A DNA stretch of 33,083 nt from Streptomyces griseus (GCF_001715295.1 NZ_MDKB01000006.1:145385-178467), one strand, 5' to 3'. Positions 1 to 9,540 are shown, counted from the first letter of the stretch. Numbers and translations are program-made. The notes: generated from the sequence alone by a model not told the origin.

Positions 1-186
1 GTATCCGCCGGGGGGCGGGGGCGGCGGGCTGCCGTATCCGCCGGCGGGCGGGGTGGGGGGCGCGGCCGGAGGCTGTTTCGCGAGCGGGTCGGAAGGCGGC
101 GGGGTGGGTGCGCCGAAGCCGCCGGGGGGCGGGTCCTGCGGGGCGCCGAATCCGCCCTGGGGCGGCTCGTCGGTCGGCTGAGTCAT
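1..186 (-). CDS. Proline-rich membrane protein, PQQ-propeller paralogue, N-terminus only
   Basis: Only the first 62 codons lie in the window; the frame stays open to base 1. The ATG at 186-184 opens a Pro/Gly/Gln-rich segment starting MTQPTDEPPQGGFGAPQDPP, almost the same as the start of the next gene (MTQPPSQQPPQGGFGAPQEP). Further in it has PPPGGFGAP and repeated PPPGGY motifs. The beta-propeller and membrane segment would lie outside the window, so membership of the PQQ-like propeller family is inferred from this N-terminus and from its place as the third gene in a row of paralogues. It starts 58 bases after the stop of the preceding gene on the same strand, so the two may be cotranscribed. 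The N-terminal relationship is clear; the function is unknown. Confidence 0.65.
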   Translation of the reverse strand, partial: MTQPTDEPPQGGFGAPQDPPPGGFGAPTPPPSDPLAKQPPAAPPTPPAGGYGSPPPPPPGGY

Positions 187-244
187 GGCGTGCGAACCTC
201 TGGGGTGCTCGGGGGGAAGGGGCTGCGGGTGCCGGCGTGGGCGG

Positions 245-2107
245 TCACTTGCCGAAGGCCATCATGGTGGCCTGTTCCTTCTCCTCCTCGTCGTTGCTCG
301 CGCTGACGCGCGTGCTGATGATGAAGGAACGACCGCCCTCGTAGACGGTCTTGGCGCTGAAGAAGTTCTCGATCCGCGTCGTCGAGTCCGGGTGCTGCAG
401 CAGGACCTCGGGGGCCCCGCCGGTGGGAGCGATCGTCGCGATCGCCCCGCCCTTGTCGTAGGAGGGCTCCAGGTAGACGAGGACGTTGCCGCCCTCCATG
501 CGCAGCGGCTTCATGGTGCGCTCGGCGGGTGCGGCGGCCTTCCACTTGGGCTTGCCGGTGTTCAGGTCGAAGGCGATGACCTTGTTCGTGCGGCCGGTGC
601 CGCTCGTGTCGTCCTCGGTCATCATGTAGAAGGTGTTGGCGTCGGCGGCGACGCCGGTGCAGCCCTCCAGCTGCTGGCCGAAGATCGCGAAGTCGTGACC
701 GCAGTCGACGGAGAACTTGTCCTCCTTGTCACCGACCAGCTGGGAGCGGAGCGTGCCGTTCTCCCTGAGGGCGAGGATGGACCACTTCTTCTCCTCGGGC
801 TGGGTCAGCGAGACGACCAGGGGGCTGACGGAGTAGACCTTGTCGACCTCCCATCCCCGCTTGGGCGTGTACGTCCACCTGGCCTTCCCGGTGGTGGGGT
901 CGACCTCCTGGATCTGGTGCTGCGGGTTGTCCGCGCCGGCGGTACGGCAGTTGGACGCGGCGATGAGCTTGGTCCCGCCGGCGAAGGCGAAGGGCTGGCA
1001 GTTGCCCGACGGCTTGCCGAACAGTTCCGTGCCGTCGCTGACCCGGTAGGCGTTGGAGTTGCCGGTCCGGCCGACGGTCACGGTGTCGCCGCTGATCGCC
1101 AGGCCGATGTCGGACATCAGGTCCCAGGTGCCGGTCTTCTTGACCGCCTTCTTCCAGCCGGCCTTCCCCGTCCTGAGGTCGATCATCTGCAGTTCGGAGC
1201 AGTCGGCCTTGCTCGTCGTCCCGTTCTTCACACCGATGACGAGCTTGCCGTCGGGAGTGGCGGTGCCGGGAGCCGCGCACATGTCGGCGGGCAGCGGGAG
1301 GGACCACTTCTGCTTGCCGTCCGCCACGGAGTAGCCGACGACCGAGCGGTACATGCCCTTGACGAGCGTGTCGCCCACGATCCACGGACCGTAGACGTCC
1401 GCACCGTTGCGCGGCAGGTCGATGTCGTTCTTCGCGAGCCAGAGGACCTTGGCCTCGCCGGCCTTGCGCCCGGCGTTGAGGTCGTCGTTCGCCTCACGGC
1501 CACCGCCGGTGCCGTCCCCCTCGTCGACCGTGGGCGAGGCGCTGGGCTCCACCCCCCCGGTGCTGGACCCGGCGACCGGCTTCTTGTCGTCGCCGTCGTC
1601 CCCGCTCGTGGCGAAGAGGATGCCACCGCCGACCACGAGCAGCGCGGCGAGTGCCGCGCCGATGACGACCGCGGGCTTGCCCTTGAAGGGGCCGCCGCCG
1701 CCGGAGCCTGCCGGCACGGGTGCGCCGGGGTACTGCTGCTGCGGGTAGCCGTAACCGGCCGGCTGCGTGGGCTGGCCGTAGGGGCCGGGCTGCTGACCGT
1801 ACGGACCGGGCTGGGTGCCGTAGGGGCCGGACTGGGCGCCGTAAGGGCCGGGCTGCGCGCCGTAGGGGCCGGGCTGCTGCGCGTACGGGCCGGAGGCCTG
1901 CGGGTAGCCGTACCCCGGCTGTCCGGCCGGTGCCTGCGGGTAGCCGTAGCCGGGCTGGGCGGGCGGCGGGGTCTGCGGGGGCGTGGGCGGCATCTGCGGC
2001 GGGGCCGCCGGGGGCGGCGTCTGCGGAGGCGGTCCCTGGGGGGGCTGCGGTTCCTGGGGAGCCCCGAAGCCCCCCTGCGGCGGTTGCTGGCTGGGCGGCT
2101 GGGTCAT
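245..2107 (-). CDS. Membrane-anchored PQQ-like beta-propeller protein with PGPYG repeats
   Basis: 620 residues. Residues 1-140 are Pro/Gln/Gly-rich with PGYGYPQ motifs and a run of seven-residue PGPYGxQ repeats (about 72-112). One hydrophobic helix follows (about 146-166), then an acidic Ser/Thr/Gly linker, then about 420 residues resembling PQQ-like (WD40-type) beta-propellers, with repeated blade motifs such as DLRTGKAGWKK, DPTTGKARWTY and DLNTGKPKWK. Six cysteines in the propeller (DMCAAP, ADCSEL, GNCQPF, SNCRTA, VDCGHD, EGCTGV) are conserved in the next paralogue, suggesting three disulfides and an extracytoplasmic location with the proline-rich tail in the cytoplasm. The ATG at 2107 is preferred over the longer frame because AAGGGGGA lies just upstream and the N-terminus matches the paralogues. 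The role is unknown; a sensor or cell-surface scaffold is possible. No quinone-enzyme catalytic domain is seen. Confidence 0.85.
   Translation of the reverse strand: MTQPPSQQPPQGGFGAPQEPQPPQGPPPQTPPPAAPPQMPPTPPQTPPPAQPGYGYPQAPAGQPGYGYPQASGPYAQQPGPYGAQPGPYGAQSGPYGTQPGPYGQQPGPYGQPTQPAGYGYPQQQYPGAPVPAGSGGGGPFKGKPAVVIGAALAALLVVGGGILFATSGDDGDDKKPVAGSSTGGVEPSASPTVDEGDGTGGGREANDDLNAGRKAGEAKVLWLAKNDIDLPRNGADVYGPWIVGDTLVKGMYRSVVGYSVADGKQKWSLPLPADMCAAPGTATPDGKLVIGVKNGTTSKADCSELQMIDLRTGKAGWKKAVKKTGTWDLMSDIGLAISGDTVTVGRTGNSNAYRVSDGTELFGKPSGNCQPFAFAGGTKLIAASNCRTAGADNPQHQIQEVDPTTGKARWTYTPKRGWEVDKVYSVSPLVVSLTQPEEKKWSILALRENGTLRSQLVGDKEDKFSVDCGHDFAIFGQQLEGCTGVAADANTFYMMTEDDTSGTGRTNKVIAFDLNTGKPKWKAAAPAERTMKPLRMEGGNVLVYLEPSYDKGGAIATIAPTGGAPEVLLQHPDSTTRIENFFSAKTVYEGGRSFIISTRVSASNDEEEKEQATMMAFGK
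1772..1894 (-). repeat. 21-base tandem repeats encoding PGPYGxQ
   Basis: Five to six in-frame 21-base units encode the seven-residue pattern (S/P)GPYGxQ within the cytoplasmic tail of the propeller protein. The variable position is A, T or Q, and one unit has S for P. Similar units occur in the next paralogue, so the array predates or has been exchanged between the copies. Such repeats can change in number by slippage or recombination. Confidence 0.8.
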
Positions 2108-2492
2108 CAGCACGTCCCCCTTCGTGCGGTCCGGTGCCCGTTCCGGTCTCCCCCGCGATTCCGGGGGTCTCAGAGAGGAGCGGAAACGCGAACTCTCTGA
2201 AGTACCCCCCGGAAAGGAGCGAATCGGGCATGGCTTCCGCGGTGTCACGGCAGTCGAGCGGGGCTTCTTTGTACCACCCGCAACACATCGAACACCGGAT
2301 CGGTCCACCCCCTGTTCCCAAGGGAGGACCGGCCCGTGATGCCCTCGTTACGCACGCGTGGGGGCGGTGGGCCCGCCACCTGGCCGACGGGACGTCAACT
2401 GCGCCTCAGGCAGGCGCCCTTACCCGGCCGGCACCGAAGCGCCGACTCCACGTGCACCTTACGTGCCGTTATCAACGGAGTTGCGGACCCAC
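2108..2492. other. 385-base intergenic region between two propeller paralogues
   Basis: No gene is seen. It holds the leader of the minus-strand gene that starts at 2107, including the shared motif at 2261-2281. Nearer 2493 it should contain the 3' end of the upstream paralogue's transcript. A small hairpin there, GCGCCT-CAGGC-AGGCGC at 2401-2417, is a weak terminator candidate with no T-run. Confidence 0.5.
2261..2281 (-). promoter_or_regulatory. Shared upstream motif, copy A
   Basis: Read on the minus strand this 21-base block begins GCGGGTGGTACAAAGAAG. It matches the block at 4263-4283 at 19 of 21 positions. It lies about 154 bases before the start of its gene, against about 52 in the other copy. 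Conservation in otherwise diverged intergenic DNA suggests a promoter element or regulator site; the sigma factor class is not clear. Confidence 0.5.
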
Positions 2493-4211
2493 CTACGGGG
2501 TGAAGACCATCACGGCGGTCGCCGCCATCTCGTCCGCGTCGTCGTCCTCACTGATCCGCAGCGGCAGGACGAAGGAGCGGCCGTCCACGTAGGCGACCCT
2601 CGGTGACCAGAGCGACGCCTCGGTGCCGGCCGCCGCATCGGGGTGCCGCAGCAGTGTCGTGAGCGTCCCCCGGGACGGGTCGAGGGCGGCGATCGCGCCG
2701 CCCTTCCGGTACCCGGCCTCCACGTGGACCAGGACGCGCCCGCCGTCCATGCGCAGCGGCCACATGGTCCGGCCGGACGGTGCGGGGGCCTTCCACACCG
2801 GCTTGCCGGTGGCGAGGTCGAAGGCGATGACCTTGTTGGTCGAGGACTTCAGGTCGTCCTCGGACCGGGTGGAGAGGTAGAACCTGCTCGCGTCGGCCGC
2901 GGCACCGGCGCAGTCGTCGAGGTTGCCGCCGGCGTCCACCGAGTCCTCGGTGCAGCGCACGGCGTAGTTCTCGCCGTCGCCCGCCAGTTGGGACCGGTAG
3001 GTGCCGTTCTCGTTCAGGATCACGATGGCCCACTTGTCGTCCTGCTTCAGCGAGATGACGACCGGGCTCGTGGAGTAGATGTGCGCGACGTGCCAGCCGG
3101 GCTTCAGCGCGTACGTCCACTTCGCCGCACCGCTGACCGGGTCGACCTCCTGGACCTGCTGGCGCACCGGGTCCACGGGCTCCGCCTGGCAGCTGACGGC
3201 GGCGAGCATCCGGGGGCCGCTGGTGAAGGCGTACGGCTGGCAGACGCCCTCCCGCCTGCCGAAGAGCTCCTTGCCGTCGCTGATCCGGTAGGCGGTGGAG
3301 TTGCTGGTGCGGCCGAAGGTCACCGTGTCCCCGTTGACCGACATGGCGACGTGCGACAGCCCGTCCTGCATGCCGGACCGGTCGACCGTCTTCTTCCAGC
3401 CGGCCTTGCCGGTGCGCAGGTCGATCATCTGGAGGACCGAGCACTCCGCCTCGCTCTCCGAGACGTTGTCCTCGACGGCGACGACGATCCTGCCGTCCGC
3501 CGTGGGCCGGGACGGCGCGGCGCACAGGTCGGTGGGCAGCCGCAGGCTCCACCTCTCGGCCCCGTCGGCCACGGAATAGCCGGACACCTTGCGGTACATC
3601 CCCTTGGCGACGATGTCACCGGCGAACCACGGGCCGTAGGTCTCCTCCCCGTACTGCGGGAGGTCGACGCCGTTCTCCCGCAGCCAGGCGACTTGGGCCT
3701 CACCCGGCTTGCGCCCGGCGTTGAGTTCGGCGGCGGTCGGCCCCGGCTTCTTCGCCCCGTCCCGGTCACCGTCGTCACCGCCGGTCTTCCCCTCGCCCCG
3801 GCCGCCGCCGGACGGGTTCCCGGACGTCCCGGTGACGGGCCGCCCCGTGCCGGTGCCGTCACCGCTCGTCGCCCACCAGATGCCACCGCCGGTCAGCAGC
3901 ACGGCGAGAACGACGCAGACGACGAAGCCGGTCCGGCGCCCGGAACGGCCGCCGCCGGACCCCACGGGGCCGCCCGCAGGCTGCTGCCACGCCGGTTGTT
4001 GCGCGTACGGGCCCGGCTGTTGCCCGTAGGGACCCGGCTGTTGGGCGTACGGGCCGGGCTGTTGCCCGTAGGGACCCGGCTGTTGGCCGTACGGGCCGGG
4101 TGCGGCAGGGTAGCCGTAACCGGGCTGTGCCGGCACCGGGCTCCCCGTGGACGGGTCGTACGGAGCCCCGAAGCTTCCCTGCGGCGGTTGCCCACCTGGC
4201 GGTCGGGTCAT
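2493..4211 (-). CDS. Membrane-anchored PQQ-like beta-propeller protein, second complete paralogue
   Basis: 572 residues with the same plan as the downstream paralogue. A Pro/Gly/Gln-rich N-terminus (MTRPPGGQPPQGSFGAP) carries five (A/Q)PGPY(G/A)QQ units at about residues 38-72. One membrane helix lies at about 95-114, followed by a Gly/Thr/Asp-rich linker and a propeller with blade motifs DLRTGKAGWKK, DPVSGAAKWTY and DLATGKPVWK. The six propeller cysteines of the paralogue are all present (DLCAAP, AECSVL, GVCQPY, VSCQAE, VRCTED, DDCAGA). The ATG at 4211 follows GAGGGGGA with good spacing and matches the paralogue start, so the longer open frame upstream is not used. It is transcribed towards its paralogues and separated from the next by 385 bases, so each probably has its own promoter. 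The function is unknown. Confidence 0.85.
   Translation of the reverse strand: MTRPPGGQPPQGSFGAPYDPSTGSPVPAQPGYGYPAAPGPYGQQPGPYGQQPGPYAQQPGPYGQQPGPYAQQPAWQQPAGGPVGSGGGRSGRRTGFVVCVVLAVLLTGGGIWWATSGDGTGTGRPVTGTSGNPSGGGRGEGKTGGDDGDRDGAKKPGPTAAELNAGRKPGEAQVAWLRENGVDLPQYGEETYGPWFAGDIVAKGMYRKVSGYSVADGAERWSLRLPTDLCAAPSRPTADGRIVVAVEDNVSESEAECSVLQMIDLRTGKAGWKKTVDRSGMQDGLSHVAMSVNGDTVTFGRTSNSTAYRISDGKELFGRREGVCQPYAFTSGPRMLAAVSCQAEPVDPVRQQVQEVDPVSGAAKWTYALKPGWHVAHIYSTSPVVISLKQDDKWAIVILNENGTYRSQLAGDGENYAVRCTEDSVDAGGNLDDCAGAAADASRFYLSTRSEDDLKSSTNKVIAFDLATGKPVWKAPAPSGRTMWPLRMDGGRVLVHVEAGYRKGGAIAALDPSRGTLTTLLRHPDAAAGTEASLWSPRVAYVDGRSFVLPLRISEDDDADEMAATAVMVFTP
3996..4100 (-). repeat. 21-base tandem repeats encoding PGPYGQQ
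   Basis: Five consecutive in-frame 21-base units encode PGPY(G/A)QQ in the N-terminal tail. G and A alternate at the fifth position in the last units (G, G, A, G, A), suggesting a two-unit duplication. It is homologous to the array at 1772-1894. Confidence 0.8.
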
Positions 4212-4262
4212 GCGGCACGTCCCCCTCGGTGCGTCCTGCCCGGTCCGGTCCTGGTCCGGGCA

Positions 4263-4283
4263 GGGTTTCTTTCTACCACCCGC
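4263..4283 (-). promoter_or_regulatory. Shared upstream motif, copy B
   Basis: The minus-strand reading begins GCGGGTGGTAGAAAGAAA, 52 bases before the ATG at 4211. It has two mismatches over 21 bases to copy A at 2261-2281. The surrounding intergenic sequence is not similarly conserved, so this is a likely shared promoter or operator of the paralogue family. Confidence 0.5.
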
Positions 4284-4335
4284 CCCACAGGCACCGGCCC
4301 GCACACCGAGGGCCGCGCCACCGGCCCCCAGGGTG

Positions 4336-6153
<1,818 letters not shown>

Positions 6154-6324
6154 TTCACTCCTGCCTCGGGGGCCCCGGTTCCGGGGCCGCACGACGTGCG
6201 CTCTCGACGTACCAGCGTAGTCGCCGCGCGGGGTGCGATAGCGTGCGGCGATCGATCGCGGGGAGTACCCCCTGGTCACAGCGGTTTCACAGCGGTACGG
6301 GACTCTCCGGGGGAGTGGGATTTC

Positions 6325-6987
6325 ATGGTGCGCTACGCGATACGGGCTCTGTTCCCGGCGGTTCTGGCGACGGCGGCGCTGGCCGGCTGCTCGCCGGCGT
6401 CCGGCGGCGGTGCGGAGGCGGGCGGGGACGCGTCCGGCGCTCCCGCGGCGTCCGGTACGGCGCCGTCCGCGGAGAGGGGCGGCACGCTCCCGGAGAAGGG
6501 CGGCACGCTCGGCGGTCCGGGTTCGGCGTGCGCACTGCCGGTGACCTTCGACCTGGCGGCGGACTGGAAGCCGCAGGCCGTGAAGGTGGAGCCCGGCTCC
6601 GAGCTCGCGGAGCTGGGGCAACAGGGCTCGGCCACGATGGTCTGCGAGATCGACGCCAAGCCGGCCGGGAACATCGGCTACCTCCGGGTCTGGCAGGGCA
6701 AGGGGGCGGGTACGACCCCGCGGGCGGCGCTGGAGGACTTCGTGGCCGGCGACCCGAACGCCGGGAAGGCCTCGTACAGCGACACCGCGGCGGGATCGGT
6801 GGCGGCCGCGGAGGTCACGTACACGGTGGACGTCGAGCTGCTGGACGAGCGGAAGACGGAGCGGGCCTTCGCCGTCGCCACTCCGGACGGCCCGGTCGTG
6901 GTGCACCTGGGCGGTCTGGACTCCGAGGAGCACACGGCGATGCTGCCGGCGTACGAGCTGGCGAAGAAGAGCCTGAAGGCGGGCTGA
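6325..6987 (+). CDS. Secreted lipoprotein of unknown function
   Basis: 220 residues. The N-terminus MVRYAIRALFPAVLATAALAGC is a lipoprotein signal peptide with lipobox LAGC, so the mature protein is predicted to begin at the lipidated Cys 22 on the outer face of the membrane. A Gly/Ala/Ser-rich spacer to about residue 70 precedes a compact domain of about 150 residues with two cysteines (SACALPVTF and MVCEIDAK) that may pair. The ATG follows CGGGGGAGTGG. I recognise no named family. It is followed after 33 bases by the yefM-like gene on the same strand, but that gene has its own ribosome site, so cotranscription is only possible. Confidence 0.85.
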   Translation: MVRYAIRALFPAVLATAALAGCSPASGGGAEAGGDASGAPAASGTAPSAERGGTLPEKGGTLGGPGSACALPVTFDLAADWKPQAVKVEPGSELAELGQQGSATMVCEIDAKPAGNIGYLRVWQGKGAGTTPRAALEDFVAGDPNAGKASYSDTAAGSVAAAEVTYTVDVELLDERKTERAFAVATPDGPVVVHLGGLDSEEHTAMLPAYELAKKSLKAG

Positions 6988-7020
6988 CGAGCACCCACAA
7001 CACGTACAGGGGAGGCACCC

Positions 7021-7365
7021 GTGCGGACCATGACCTATACCGAGTCGCGGGCCAGGTACGCCGAGACCCTCAACGCGGTCGTCGACGATCGCGAGGAAGT
7101 GATCGTCACGCGGGCGGGCCACGACCCCGTGGTGATAGTGGCACTCGACGAGTACGAGTCCCTCAAGGAGACGGCCTGTCTGCTGCGGAGCCCTGAGAAC
7201 GCGCGCCGCCTGCTGGCTTCGACAGACCGTCTGGAGGCGGCGGAGGCACCGTTCGGGAGTTGGCGGAGTGAAGTTCGTCCGGGACGAGGCGGCTTGGGAC
7301 GACTACGTCTGGTGGCAGGCACAGGACCGGAAGATCCTCAGGCGGATCAGCAGTCTGCTCCATGA
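7021..7365 (+). CDS. yefM: YefM-family antitoxin, 3' end apparently frameshifted
   Basis: Antitoxin of the Phd/YefM family: the N-terminal part binds DNA for autoregulation and the C-terminal part neutralises YoeB. The GTG at 7021 follows GGGGAGG by 5 bases. Residues 1-73 (MRTMTYTESRARYAETL..., then VIVTRAGHDPVVIV, LRSPENARRLL) match the family closely. As read, the frame then runs 98 bases into yoeB and gives 114 residues, against about 83 in the family. The frame one base back, entered at 7239, encodes GGGTVRELAE and a TGA at 7269-7271. That would give exactly 83 residues and overlap the yoeB GTG as GTGA. I infer a missing G in the GCGGCGG run at 7237-7243: a true mutation, a sequencing error, or a slip site. 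See findings. Confidence 0.85.
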   Translation: MRTMTYTESRARYAETLNAVVDDREEVIVTRAGHDPVVIVALDEYESLKETACLLRSPENARRLLASTDRLEAAEAPFGSWRSEVRPGRGGLGRLRLVAGTGPEDPQADQQSAP

Positions 7366-7528
7366 CGTCGCCCGCAACGGCAACGAGGGCATCGGCAAGC
7401 CCGAGCCCTTGAAGCACGGTTTCCAGGGGTTCTGGTACCGCCGGATCACCGAGGTACGCCGCCTGATCTACAAGGTCGCCGACGACGAGGTGCGTGTCGC
7501 GGCCTGCCGGTACCACTACGGCCCCTGA
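7268..7528 (+). CDS. yoeB: YoeB-family mRNA interferase toxin
   Basis: 86 residues, full length for YoeB (84 in E. coli), a RelE-fold endoribonuclease that cleaves mRNA in the ribosomal A site. Catalytic residues known from E. coli are at the same positions: Glu46 in GKPEPLKH, Arg65 in EVRRLIY, and His83-Tyr84 in the C-terminal CRYHY. The Trp10 / Trp15 aromatic pattern near the N-terminus is also typical. The start is GTG at 7268 with GGGAG about 8 bases upstream. The toxin looks intact and active, which makes the state of the antitoxin gene important. It converges on ispE, with a hairpin at 7678-7702 between them. Confidence 0.93.
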   Translation: MKFVRDEAAWDDYVWWQAQDRKILRRISSLLHDVARNGNEGIGKPEPLKHGFQGFWYRRITEVRRLIYKVADDEVRVAACRYHYGP

Positions 7529-7677
7529 CCGGACCCGCGGTCCAGCGCCCGGCGCGCTCCACCAGCAGCCGACCGGCGAAGTACCGGGTGACGGGTGTGA
7601 CCTCGGGCCGTTCACGCACGTGCGCGTACGGTCGCACCGGGCCCCGGAGGGCGGTAGCGCTGCCGCATTCGGTTCCC

Positions 7678-7702
7678 GTCCGGACAACGGCTGTTGTCGG
7701 AC
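7678..7702 (-). terminator. Hairpin after ispE
   Basis: GTCCGGACAAC - GGCT - GTTGTCGGAC forms a 10-pair stem with one bulged G and a 4-base loop, starting 11 bases beyond the ispE stop. There is no U-run, as is usual in Streptomyces. It could also end yoeB transcription from the other side. Bases 7529-7677 hold nothing else that I recognise. Confidence 0.55.
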
Positions 7703-7712
7703 GAGGGGGTCG

Positions 7713-8612
7713 TCAGACGACGGTGGCGCCCGGCGCCGGGGACACCGCCGTACGGGCGTTCCGGCACGTGCCGGACGTGAGCAGCGCGTCCGCGACCTTG
7801 TGCGCCGACTCCGCGTCGGCCACCAGGAACGCCGTGGTCGGCCCGGAACCCGAGACGAGTGCGGCCAGCGCCCCGGCCGTGGTGCCCGCCGCGAGGGTAC
7901 CGGCCAGCGAGGGGCGCAGGGAGAGGGCGGCGGCCTGGAGGTCGTTGCTCAGGCTGTCCGCGAGCACGGCGGTGTTCCCGGCGCGCAGCGCGGCCAGGAG
8001 TACGGGGGACGCGGCCGGCTCGGGTACCCGCGTGCCGGCGGTGAGCCGGTCGAACTCGCCGTACACCGCGGGGGTGGAGAGCCCGCCGTCGGCGACGGCG
8101 AAGACCCAGTGGAAGGCGCCGCCGACCTCGACCGGAGTCAGCTGCTCGCCGCGGCCGGTACCGAGCGCGGCCCCGCCGATCAGGCTGAACGGCACGTCGC
8201 TGCCCAGCTCCGCGCAGATGGCGAGCAGTTCGTCCCGGCTCGACCCGGTGTTCCACAGGGCGTCGCAGGCCAGGAGGGCGGCGGCGCCGTCGGCGCTGCC
8301 GCCCGCCATGCCGCCCGCGACGGGGATGTCCTTGGCGATGTGGAGGTGCACGTCGGGTGCGATGCCGTGCCGTCCGGCCAGCGCGATCGCGGCGCGGGCC
8401 GCGAGGTTGGTGGCGTCCAGCGGGACCTGGGCGGCGTCGGGGCCCGAGCAGGTGACGCGCAGCTCGTCGGCGGGCGTGACGGTGACCTCGTCGTACAGTC
8501 CGACGGCGAGGAAGACGTTGGCCAGGTCGTGGAAGCCGTCCGGGCGCGGGGCTCCGACCGCGAGCTGCACGTTGACCTTGGCGGGGACGCGGACGGTGAC
8601 GCTGTGGGTCAT
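7713..8612 (-). CDS. ispE: 4-diphosphocytidyl-2-C-methyl-D-erythritol kinase
   Basis: 299 residues. ATP-dependent phosphorylation of 4-diphosphocytidyl-2-C-methylerythritol at the 2-hydroxyl, the fourth step of the MEP isoprenoid pathway, in the cytosol. GHMP-kinase features: N-terminal VRVPAKVNVQLAVG (substrate-binding Lys/Asn), DGFHDLANVFLAV, the ATP loop PVAGGMAGGSADGAAAL at about residue 95-110, and the C-terminal glycine motif LVSGSGPTTAFL. The length is normal. The ATG at 8612 overlaps the rsmA stop (ATGA), so the two are translationally coupled; this pairing is widespread in actinobacteria. Confidence 0.96.
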   Translation of the reverse strand: MTHSVTVRVPAKVNVQLAVGAPRPDGFHDLANVFLAVGLYDEVTVTPADELRVTCSGPDAAQVPLDATNLAARAAIALAGRHGIAPDVHLHIAKDIPVAGGMAGGSADGAAALLACDALWNTGSSRDELLAICAELGSDVPFSLIGGAALGTGRGEQLTPVEVGGAFHWVFAVADGGLSTPAVYGEFDRLTAGTRVPEPAASPVLLAALRAGNTAVLADSLSNDLQAAALSLRPSLAGTLAAGTTAGALAALVSGSGPTTAFLVADAESAHKVADALLTSGTCRNARTAVSPAPGATVV

Positions 8613-9481
8613 GCGGAGGGCTCCGGCTTGTTCTCGGCGATGGCGGCGAACTCCTCGACGGTCAGCGACTCGCCGCGGGCCTGCGGCGAGATCCCGGCCG
8701 CGACCAGCGCAGCCTCCGCGGCGGGAGCCGAGCCGGCCCAGCCTGCGAGGGCCGCGCGCAGCGTCTTGCGCCGCTGGGCGAAGGCGGCGTCGACGACGGC
8801 GAAGACCTGGGTCCGGTCGGCGGTGGTGCGGAGGGGTTCCGTACGCCGTACCAGGGACACCAGGCCCGAGTCGACGTTCGGGGCGGGCCAGAAGACCGTG
8901 CGGCCGATGGAGCCCGCGCGCTTCACGTCCGCGTACCAGTTGGCCTTGACCGACGGCACTCCGTAGACCTTGTTGCCCGGCTTGGCGGCCAGCCGGTCGG
9001 CGACCTCGGCCTGCACCATCACGAGCGTCCGCTCGATGGTGGGGAAGCGCTCCAGCATGGTCAGCAGGACCGGCACGGCGACGTTGTACGGAAGGTTGGC
9101 GACCAGCGCGGTCGGCGCCGGACCGGGCAGCTCGGTCACCAGCATCGCGTCCGAGTGGACCAGGGCGAAGCGGTCGGCGCGCTCCGGCAGGCGGGCGGCG
9201 ACCGTGGCCGGCAGGGCGCCCGCGAGGACGTCGTCGATCTCCACGGCGACGACCCGGTCGGCCGCCTCCAGCAGCGCCAGGGTCAGCGAGCCGAGTCCGG
9301 GCCCGACCTCGACCACCACGTCGTCGGGCCGCACCTCGGCGGTCCGTACGATCCTGCGGACCGTGTTGGCGTCGATGACGAAGTTCTGGCCGCGCTGCTT
9401 CGTGGGGCGTACGCCCAGCGCTGCGGCCAGCTCGCGGATGTCTGCGGGGCCCAGGAGGGCGTCGGGCTCTGTGGTGCTCAC
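8609..9481 (-). CDS. rsmA: 16S rRNA (adenine 1518/1519-N6) dimethyltransferase
   Basis: 290 residues. Also known as KsgA: dimethylates two adjacent adenines in the helix 45 loop of 16S rRNA late in small-subunit assembly, using S-adenosylmethionine. Motifs: RPTKQRGQNFVIDANTV, SAM-binding EVGPGLGSLTLALLE, acidic VAVEIDD, catalytic NLPYN, and FWPAPNVDSGLV. The start is a GTG at 9481 without a convincing ribosome site. A TAGGCT hexamer lies 6 bases before it on the minus strand, so the message may be leaderless. It is followed by ispE with a 4-base overlap. In many actinobacteria rpfB sits immediately upstream; here that space has no gene. Confidence 0.96.
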   Translation of the reverse strand: MSTTEPDALLGPADIRELAAALGVRPTKQRGQNFVIDANTVRRIVRTAEVRPDDVVVEVGPGLGSLTLALLEAADRVVAVEIDDVLAGALPATVAARLPERADRFALVHSDAMLVTELPGPAPTALVANLPYNVAVPVLLTMLERFPTIERTLVMVQAEVADRLAAKPGNKVYGVPSVKANWYADVKRAGSIGRTVFWPAPNVDSGLVSLVRRTEPLRTTADRTQVFAVVDAAFAQRRKTLRAALAGWAGSAPAAEAALVAAGISPQARGESLTVEEFAAIAENKPEPSA

Positions 9482-9540
9482 CCGTTAAGCCTACGGCCGC
9501 CGCGGGACCCGGGGACCACGGCCCGCTGCGGGCCCGGGGA

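Noticed and set aside
185..2200. Long plus-strand open frame of 671 codons antisense to a propeller gene
   Set aside because: It is a shadow of the minus-strand gene caused by high G+C; it has a Val/Gly/Arg-rich sequence without domains, while the minus frame has clear propeller motifs and a ribosome site.
6248..6259. Palindrome GCGATCGATCGC between abcF and the lipoprotein gene as an operator
   Set aside because: It is short, made of overlapping GATC words that occur by chance in high-G+C DNA, and there is no second copy or regulator nearby.
6154..7122. N-terminal extension of the ABC-F protein up to 7122
   Set aside because: The extension is antisense to the lipoprotein gene, is Arg-rich without similarity to known ABC-F starts, and the ATG at 6153 gives the standard start.
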